Shown piece by piece: positions 58,904 through 64,000 of a stretch of DNA of 64,000 nucleotides. The stretch comes from Pseudomonas hygromyciniae (GTDB lineage: Bacteria > Pseudomonadota > Gammaproteobacteria > Pseudomonadales > Pseudomonadaceae), in assembly GCF_016925675.1 (NCBI RefSeq), contig NZ_CP070506.1, positions 556,501 to 620,500 on the forward strand. The letters run 5' to 3'. Every line of letters begins with the position of its first letter. Within the stretch, counting starts at the first letter, position 1. Below the pieces are notes generated by a model. The model was not told the DNA's origin and ran no database searches. It was given only the letters and a program-made list of their open reading frames with translations. Position numbers and translations under genes: made by a program.

Positions 58904-59616
58904 GCACACCTATCCTCGAAATGAAGGACCTGGACGTGTTTTACGGCCCGATCCAGGCCCTGAAGAAAGTCTCGCTGCACATCGACGAAGGCGAGACCGT
59001 GAGCCTGATCGGCTCCAACGGCGCGGGCAAGTCCACGCTGCTGATGTCGATCTTCGGCCAGCCGCGCGCCGAGTCCGGGCAGATCCTGTATCAGGGCGTG
59101 GACATTACCCACAAGTCGTCCCACTACATCGCCTCCAACGGTATCGCCCAGTCCCCGGAAGGGCGGCGGGTGTTCCCCGACATGACCGTCGAGGAGAACC
59201 TGCTGATGGGCACCATCCCCATTGGTGACAAGCACGCCAGCGAAGATATGCAACGCATGTTCGAGCTGTTTCCACGCCTCAAGGAGCGGCGCAACCAGCG
59301 TGCAATGACCATGTCCGGTGGCGAACAGCAAATGCTTGCCATCGCTCGGGCGCTGATGAGCCGGCCCAAGCTGTTGCTGCTCGATGAGCCAAGCCTGGGG
59401 TTGGCGCCGATCGTGGTGAAGCAGATTTTTGCCACGCTGCGCGAGTTGGCCGCCACCGGGATGACCATCTTTTTGGTCGAGCAGAACGCCAACCATGCGC
59501 TGCGCCTGTCTGACCGGGCGTATGTGATGGTCAACGGTGAGATCCGCCTGACCGGTACTGGCAAGGATCTGCTGGTGAACGAGGAAGTGCGCAACGCCTA
59601 CCTCGGCGGGCACTAG
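58900..59616 (+). CDS. livF: Branched-chain amino acid ABC transporter ATPase LivF
   Basis: Second ATP-binding subunit. 238 residues. Walker A GSNGAGKSTLLMSIFG, Q-loop in NGIAQSPEGRRVFPDMTVEE, signature MSGGEQQMLAIARAL, Walker B LLLLDEPSLGLAP, switch region FLVEQNANHAL. Last gene of the operon; the REPIN 27 bp downstream may act as terminator. Confidence 0.96.
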   Translation: MSTPILEMKDLDVFYGPIQALKKVSLHIDEGETVSLIGSNGAGKSTLLMSIFGQPRAESGQILYQGVDITHKSSHYIASNGIAQSPEGRRVFPDMTVEENLLMGTIPIGDKHASEDMQRMFELFPRLKERRNQRAMTMSGGEQQMLAIARALMSRPKLLLLDEPSLGLAPIVVKQIFATLRELAATGMTIFLVEQNANHALRLSDRAYVMVNGEIRLTGTGKDLLVNEEVRNAYLGGH

Positions 59617-59643
59617 ATAATCACAAGCTGTACGCAAGACCCC

Positions 59644-59733
59644 TGTGGGAGCGGGCTTGCTCGCGATAGCGGTGTGTCAGTTGAGCTCTTATTCGGCTGA
59701 CACACCGCTATCGCGAGCAAGCCCGCTCCCACA
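59644..59733. repeat. REPIN (TGTGGGAGC tips outward)
   Basis: Arms TGTGGGAGCGGGCTTGCTCG and CGAGCAAGCCCGCTCCCACA. Inner blocks GATAGCGGTGTGTCAG and CTGACACACCGCTATC are also perfectly complementary. Confidence 0.85.
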
Positions 59734-59767
59734 GTGTTTTAGGGTGTTCTCAAGCACACCAGCAAAT

Positions 59768-60244
59768 TGTGGAAAACAAATCCACACACCTGCCAAAGCG
59801 CGACATATAGCCGCCGCAAATCCCTGTTTTGTCACACAAATGACTTGTCCCCATCCACTGTGGAACCGGCTGTGGGTAACATGGGAGTAGCTGGCTGCAC
59901 GCCTTTATTTACGTGGCCTGCAGCGTGGTGGTTGTTTTTTGAGCAGGCGCTTTTTTGTGGCGGGTCGCAGGTTTTGTCAACCTGTTCATAGACACAGGTA
60001 TATGACTGAAACATGACCGCCAAGCCTGTGGATAAGTCTGTGGTTAAACTCTGGAAAGACCTTCGTAGGGGCCGGATTTACTGGTCTGGAGCCATGTCCC
60101 TCGGCGCGTTGCTTTGCACAGGCCTACATAGGGCGGTTCCAAGGTCAAGCAAAAAACTTTTTGAATCGCGCTGAAAGCCTTGTACATAGCGGCCTGGAGG
60201 GTTTTGCAGTTGCCCCCAAAGACTGTGGGCGCAGCTGTGGATAA
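59768..60244. other. Cluster of DnaA boxes in a 670-bp gene-free region
   Basis: Using TGTGGATAA (complement of TTATCCACA): perfect copies at 60027-60035 and 60236-60244. 8-of-9 copies lie at 59768-59776 (TGTGGAAAA), 59871-59879 (TGTGGGTAA) and 60039-60047 (TGTGGTTAA). All point the same way. T-rich stretches at about 59930-59957 lie between them. From 59734 to 60406 I find no convincing gene. Confidence 0.55.
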
Positions 60245-60406
60245 CCTGCGCGCACATGGCTGTAAGCCACGGTTCATAAGGCTTTACGTTGGGTGGTTAA
60301 AAAATGACCAGGTGTGCATGGGATTGTGTGCATAGCGGTTGCCGCGACGGCGGCGTAAGGGCATTCTGCTGGCTGATTTTTTCTCGATGCCCGCAAGGAG
60401 AACACC

Positions 60407-61171
60407 ATGTCCAACACGCTGTTTATTACTGGCGCAACCTCAGGTTTCGGCGAAGCCTGTGCCCGTCGCTTCGCTGAGGCCGGCTGGAAACTGGTGCTCA
60501 CCGGTCGGCGTGCCGAGCGCTTGAATGCCCTGGTCGAAGAGCTTTCCAAGCAGACCGAGGTGCATGGCCTGGTAGTGGACGTGCGTGACCGCAAGGGCAT
60601 GGAAGAGGCAATTGCCAACCTGCCACCGTCGTTCAGCAAACTGCGCGGGCTGATCAACAACGCCGGCCTGGCGGTGGGCACTGACCCGGCGCCTAAATGC
60701 AGCCTCGACGATTGGGAAACCATGGTCGACACCAACATCAAGGGCCTGCTGACCACCACCAGCCTGCTGCTGCCGCGCCTGATCGCCCATGGCCGTGGTG
60801 CCGGGATCATCAACCTGGGCTCCATCGCCGGCAACTACCCGTACCCGGGCAGCCATGTGTATGGCGGCTCCAAGGCATTCGTCAAACAGTTCTCCCTGAA
60901 CCTGCGCTGCGACCTGCAAGGCACCGGCGTGCGGGTGACCAACATCGAACCGGGCCTGTGCGAGAGCGAGTTCTCCCTGGTGCGCTTTGGTGGCGACCAG
61001 GCGCGTTACGACGCCACCTACGCTGGCGCCGAGCCGATCCAGCCACAGGACATTGCCGACACCATCTTCTGGGTGATGAACACCCCGGCGCACGTGAACA
61101 TCAACCGTCTGGAACTGATGCCCGTGAGCCAGACCTGGGCGGGGTTTGCGATTGAGCGTGGGGCCAAGTAA
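60407..61171 (+). CDS. Short-chain dehydrogenase (YdfG type)
   Basis: Cytosolic NADP-dependent oxidoreductase. 254 residues from the ATG at 60407, behind AAGGAG. Cofactor motif ITGATSGFGEACARRF, then GLINNAGLAVG, catalytic Ser in INLGSIAGNYPYPGS, and Tyr/Lys in VYGGSKAFVKQ. The C-terminus resembles E. coli YdfG (3-hydroxy acid / malonic semialdehyde reductase) in length and ending. The real substrate is uncertain. Confidence 0.88.
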   Translation: MSNTLFITGATSGFGEACARRFAEAGWKLVLTGRRAERLNALVEELSKQTEVHGLVVDVRDRKGMEEAIANLPPSFSKLRGLINNAGLAVGTDPAPKCSLDDWETMVDTNIKGLLTTTSLLLPRLIAHGRGAGIINLGSIAGNYPYPGSHVYGGSKAFVKQFSLNLRCDLQGTGVRVTNIEPGLCESEFSLVRFGGDQARYDATYAGAEPIQPQDIADTIFWVMNTPAHVNINRLELMPVSQTWAGFAIERGAK

Positions 61172-61193
61172 GGCTTGAGACCGCGTCGCCTAT

Positions 61194-61250
61194 TTCGTGG
61201 GCAAGTCGAGTAGTGGCACCTTTGGTGCGACGATTCGACTTGCCCACGAA
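61194..61250. repeat. Inverted repeat TTCGTGGGCAAGTCGA
   Basis: Two perfect 16-base arms separated by 25 bp. The flanking GCGTCGCC and GGCGTC extend the pairing loosely. It is related to REP DNA in layout but not in tip sequence. It lies between the dehydrogenase and the cation transporter, before the latter's true start. Confidence 0.6.
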
Positions 61251-61343
61251 GGCGTCAGATCGGTCAAAACAGGGCATAAGGTACACTCCGCCCCTGAAAA
61301 CCCCACCGCACCCAGCGGTTTAAAGGTTTTGACAGGAGGATAT

Positions 61344-62249
61344 GTGAGTAACCGAGGTGAGCAGGCACTGCTCAAACAATCGACCATCCTGATGTTCGCC
61401 GTGGCGATCGCCGGGATTGTCACGGGTGTGATATCAGGCGCCCAATCCATTTTATTCGATGGCTTTTTCTCGCTGATCGCGACCTTTATCAAAGTGCTGA
61501 TGCTGATTACGGCCAAGCTCATCGCCAAGAAAAGCAACGACCGCTTCCAGTTCGGCTACTGGCACCTGGAACCCATGGTGCTGCTGATCGAGGGCAGTTT
61601 CCTGCTGTTGATCGCCATCTACGCGTTTCTCAACGGTGTGTTCGGCATTATCAATGGCGGGCGCGAGATCGAGTTGGGGCTGGTGATCATCTATGCCGCG
61701 GTGTTTACCGTGGTCGAGTTCGCCTATTTCTTCTATGTGCGCCACCGCAACCGCACGCTGCAGTCGTCGCTGATCCAGTTCGACAACATCAGTTGGCTGG
61801 TGGACGCGATGCTCTCCGTGGGCTTGCTGGTGAGCTTCCTGGCCGCGCTGCTGCTCAAGTCCCAGGGCTATGGCGAGTGGGCGGTGTATGTCGACCCCTT
61901 GATCCTGATTCTACTGGCCCTGAGCATGCTGGCGCCGGCCTTGAAGATCCTGCGCCCGGCCTTGCGCGATGTGCTGGGGATTGCCCCGGACCAGTTGGAC
62001 GACAAAGTGCGCGAAGTGATGGACGCGGTCCAGGCCCGGCACGGTTTCGAGGACTACGTGTCCTACGTGCAGAAACACGGGCGGGCACGGTTTATCGAGA
62101 TTCATGTGGTGCTGCCAGCTGACTACCCGCTGGATAAAGTCGCAACGCTCGATGAGCTGCGTGAAGAGATATCCACAGGGCTGGGCGCGGCGGACAAGGC
62201 GCGTTGGTTGACCATCAGCTTTACCGGCGATCGCAAGTGGATTGCCTGA
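61344..62249 (+). CDS. Cation diffusion facilitator family transporter
   Basis: 301 residues from a GTG at 61344 directly behind AGGAGGATAT. A longer open frame starting in the upstream inverted repeat is not credible. About six membrane helices are followed by a cytoplasmic C-terminal domain of about 80 residues (VREVMDAVQARHGFEDY ... HVVLPADYPLD). TM2 reads SILFDGFFSLIATF and TM5 reads FDNISWLVDAMLS. Each keeps one Asp where classical zinc/iron CDFs have two acidic or His ligands, so the transported ion is unclear. Confidence 0.85.
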   Translation: MSNRGEQALLKQSTILMFAVAIAGIVTGVISGAQSILFDGFFSLIATFIKVLMLITAKLIAKKSNDRFQFGYWHLEPMVLLIEGSFLLLIAIYAFLNGVFGIINGGREIELGLVIIYAAVFTVVEFAYFFYVRHRNRTLQSSLIQFDNISWLVDAMLSVGLLVSFLAALLLKSQGYGEWAVYVDPLILILLALSMLAPALKILRPALRDVLGIAPDQLDDKVREVMDAVQARHGFEDYVSYVQKHGRARFIEIHVVLPADYPLDKVATLDELREEISTGLGAADKARWLTISFTGDRKWIA

Positions 62250-62273
62250 TAGTCAGTTAGACCGCGGTGCGGC

Positions 62274-62358
62274 CATCGCAGGCAAGCCAGCTCCCACATT
62301 CGACTGCATTCCAAAGATGGAACTCGGTCAAGTGTGGGAGCTGGCTTGCCTGCGATAG
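62274..62358. repeat. REPIN, ATCGCAGGCAAGC tips outward
   Basis: Left CATCGCAGGCAAGCCAGCTC and right GAGCTGGCTTGCCTGCGAT. The centre (CGACTGCATTCC ... GGAACTCGGTCAA) matches the centre of the copy at 37920. It lies between convergent stops. Confidence 0.8.
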
Positions 62359-62369
62359 GGCCGCAAAGA

Positions 62370-63491
62370 TCAGCCCTGATGTTTGATCAGGCCCTGATAG
62401 CACGTCGCCAAATGGTAGGGCGTAGTCGAAGGCATATCCCGCCGGCTCACCTCTCCCTTGGCATCCAGGCACTCATTCCAGCCCCTGGCATGCAAGAAAT
62501 GCTGCTGCAACGCCAGCAACTGGCGCTCCAGCACCGCTTCGCTGCCTGGCCGCAGCGTCAGCGCGCGCAAATACTCGGCCTGGGCCCAGATGCGTTGGGT
62601 GCCGTCACGCACGGTACCGTCCAGCGCCAACATGCCACTGACGGCGCCGCTCAAGTTATCCACACCGGTTTGCTCGGCATAGGCAAATGCCCGGCTCAGC
62701 GACGCATGCAGCGCTGTGCCACGCAGTACGGGCGAGGATTCGAGCAGGAAGAACCACTCGAACTGGTGCCCCGGTTCGAACCAGTTATCCACAGCGCCCA
62801 GCGGCTTCTCCATCATCACGCCATGCTGGCGCTCGATGAAACGCTGCTGCATGGCCGTCGCCAATGCCAGCAGCGCCTGTTGCACCGCCGCGTCTTCACG
62901 CACCGCGAGGGTGGCGAGGAAGCCTTCGGCCAGATGCATCAGCGGGTTCTGCAGCGGGCCGGACTTGAGGGACGACCAGTTGCGCTCCACTACCGCTTCA
63001 TACAGGCCGTCGCCCGTGGCAAAGCGTTCGGCGACGACTTCCAGGGCAGCATTGAGCACCGACTCCACCAGCGGCTCACGGACCTTGGCCCAGTAATGGG
63101 CGCAGGCGAAGATGATAAACGCGTGGGTATACAGGTCTTTGCGCTTGTCCAGCGGTTTGCCGTGCGGGTCGATGCTGTAGAACCAGCCGCCATGCTCGGC
63201 GTCGTGGAAGTGCCGCTGTAGCGAGCGAAACAATGCCGCTGCACGTTCTTCGGCAAAATCCTGGCCCGGCTCGCCGATCAGGCTGGCAAACACGTACAAC
63301 TGCCGGGCACAGGCCATGGCGCGGTAGCGCTGTGGGGGCAAGGGGCGGTGATCGGCATCCAGTGCCTCATAGGGCAACGCCAGCTCGGCATTCCAGCCAG
63401 GACCTTGCCAGAGCGGCACGATCAGGTCGTTGAAGTGCGTGAGCACAGCGTTCAATTGAGGCTTGTTGGCAGAGCTTGGAGCGATGGGCAT
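62370..63491 (-). CDS. AGE family epimerase/isomerase
   Basis: 373 residues, alpha/alpha-barrel sugar isomerase of the N-acylglucosamine 2-epimerase / mannose isomerase group. Conserved pieces are RYRAMACARQLYVFASLIG, KDLYTHAFIIFACAHYW, NPLMHLAEGFLA, and WFEPGHQFEWFFLL, the last with a likely catalytic His. The ATG at 63491 has no strong ribosome site. The sugar is unknown. It is convergent with the cation transporter gene. Confidence 0.85.
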   Translation of the reverse strand: MPIAPSSANKPQLNAVLTHFNDLIVPLWQGPGWNAELALPYEALDADHRPLPPQRYRAMACARQLYVFASLIGEPGQDFAEERAAALFRSLQRHFHDAEHGGWFYSIDPHGKPLDKRKDLYTHAFIIFACAHYWAKVREPLVESVLNAALEVVAERFATGDGLYEAVVERNWSSLKSGPLQNPLMHLAEGFLATLAVREDAAVQQALLALATAMQQRFIERQHGVMMEKPLGAVDNWFEPGHQFEWFFLLESSPVLRGTALHASLSRAFAYAEQTGVDNLSGAVSGMLALDGTVRDGTQRIWAQAEYLRALTLRPGSEAVLERQLLALQQHFLHARGWNECLDAKGEVSRRDMPSTTPYHLATCYQGLIKHQG

Positions 63492-64000
63492 CGGCTGGCG
63501 TCGTCACGGCAGGGGTGTTTGCCGCGCATGGTAGCAGGCTTGTGATCGGTGGTGTCTGTGCGACCGCTATCGCGGGCAAGCCCGCTCCCACCTATTTGAA
63601 GTGTTAACCCATTCAAATGTGGGAGCTGGCTTGCCTGCGATGAGTGCCTTACAGGCACTGTATGATTCAGCCCGCCAGCAACCAAACCCCAGTCGCCGCC
63701 GAAGCCGCCCCCCGCCACCCGCACCAGCGGCGCAGCGGCTGCTGGCAGCAAGCGCACCACGGCATAACCGGCGGCGTGCAGCACAGCAGTGGCCCCGACA
63801 AACCCGGCCGCATACGCCCAAGGGCTGGTCATGTCCGGCAGCTCCAGGCCATGTGCCACGCCATGGAACAGGGCAAACACGGCTGTGGCAACCACGGCCA
63901 CCGCCACCGGTGGGCGAATCGCCAAGGCCACCGCCAGGCCCAGGGCCAGCACCGACGCAGCAATCCCGCTTTCCAGGGCCGGCAGGGCCAACCCTTCAAA
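63452..64000 (-). CDS. HupE/UreJ family protein, 5' end outside window, apparent frameshift near the 3' end
   Basis: The frame is open from the window edge and encodes hydrophobic helices with the family motif FALFHGVAHGLELP, a nickel/cobalt-type site of HupE/UreJ proteins. After APLVRVAGG the frame continues through REP DNA to 63452, overlapping the epimerase start. Shifting by one base in the run of six C at 63708-63713 (six G on the coding strand) instead gives AASAATGVWLLAG and a stop at 63667-63669, the usual HupE ending. So the gene proper is about 63667 to beyond 64000, with one extra base in the run, either real or a sequencing error. Confidence 0.75.
   Translation of the reverse strand, partial: FEGLALPALESGIAASVLALGLAVALAIRPPVAVAVVATAVFALFHGVAHGLELPDMTSPWAYAAGFVGATAVLHAAGYAVVRLLPAAAAPLVRVAGGGFGGDWGLVAGGLNHTVPVRHSSQASQLPHLNGLTLQIGGSGLARDSGRTDTTDHKPATMRGKHPCRDDASRCPSLQALPTSLN
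63569..63641. repeat. REP pair, ATCGCGGGCAAGC tips outward
   Basis: Left ATCGCGGGCAAGCCCGCTCC and right GGAGCTGGCTTGCCTGCGAT. The centre, ending CATTCAAA, resembles that of the copy at 47841. Confidence 0.7.

Noticed and set aside
61197..61343. A 49-codon extension of the cation transporter
   Set aside because: It runs through the inverted repeat; AGGAGG lies directly before the GTG at 61344.

Overview
The window looks like a chromosome segment from a fluorescent-group Pseudomonas (P. fluorescens complex). The evidence is the high G+C, protein sequences that read as close relatives of known Pseudomonas proteins, and many short palindromic REP/REPIN elements of the kind typical of P. fluorescens. 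As I recall the P. aeruginosa map, gene order follows the PA4960 to PA4907 stretch (serB ... liv operon). No phage, plasmid, CRISPR or complete IS element is visible, and no rRNA. Two tRNA genes are present.

Layout. 1-6.5 kb: serB (5' end missing), then a leftward psd-rhdA-HDOD block and rightward motA-motB. 6.6-10.2 kb: rsgA, orn, a TRIC-like membrane protein and queG. 10.3-19.7 kb: a tight rightward run nnrD-tsaE-amiB-mutL-miaA-hfq-hflX-hflK-hflC, with most starts overlapping the previous stop. 20-24.6 kb: hisZ, purA and a chemoreceptor. 24.7-27.3 kb: a leftward ferric-iron uptake pair without an ATPase gene. 27.4-27.8 kb: two tandemly duplicated tRNA-Leu(CAG) genes, each with its own promoter and terminator. 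28-35.3 kb: rnr-rlmB, then rpsF-rpsR-DUF2232-rplI and dnaB. 35.5-37.8 kb: a YgiQ-type radical SAM protein.

38-39.4 kb is the most foreign-looking spot: an unrecognised protein with a hydrophobic hairpin overlapping by 4 bases a low-G+C four-helix membrane protein, arranged like a membrane-active toxin and its immunity protein. 39.6-46.5 kb: a three-gene transglutaminase / ATP-grasp / alpha-E module behind a sigma-54-type promoter. 46.5-46.8 kb: a nested repeat, in which a 156-bp IS4-like miniature element carrying a REPIN has inserted into another repeat. 47-50 kb: azurin with an Anr-type box, and nadE-pncB for NAD salvage. 50-54 kb: a LysR regulator with divergent amaB-amaA (lysine/pipecolate catabolism). 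54.4-59.6 kb: a complete branched-chain amino acid ABC transporter behind a consensus sigma-54 promoter. 59.7-60.4 kb: about 670 bp without genes, carrying a cluster of same-direction DnaA boxes. 60.4-64 kb: a short-chain dehydrogenase, a cation diffusion facilitator, an AGE-family epimerase, and the 3' part of a HupE/UreJ gene that appears frameshifted in a 6-base homopolymer.

The genes are mostly housekeeping: translation and tRNA modification, mismatch repair, replication, cell wall, membrane proteases and nucleotide synthesis. Nutrient and nitrogen functions (liv, ama, transglutaminase module, iron uptake) are interleaved. All assignments come from reading the sequence and from memory of protein families; no database search was run.
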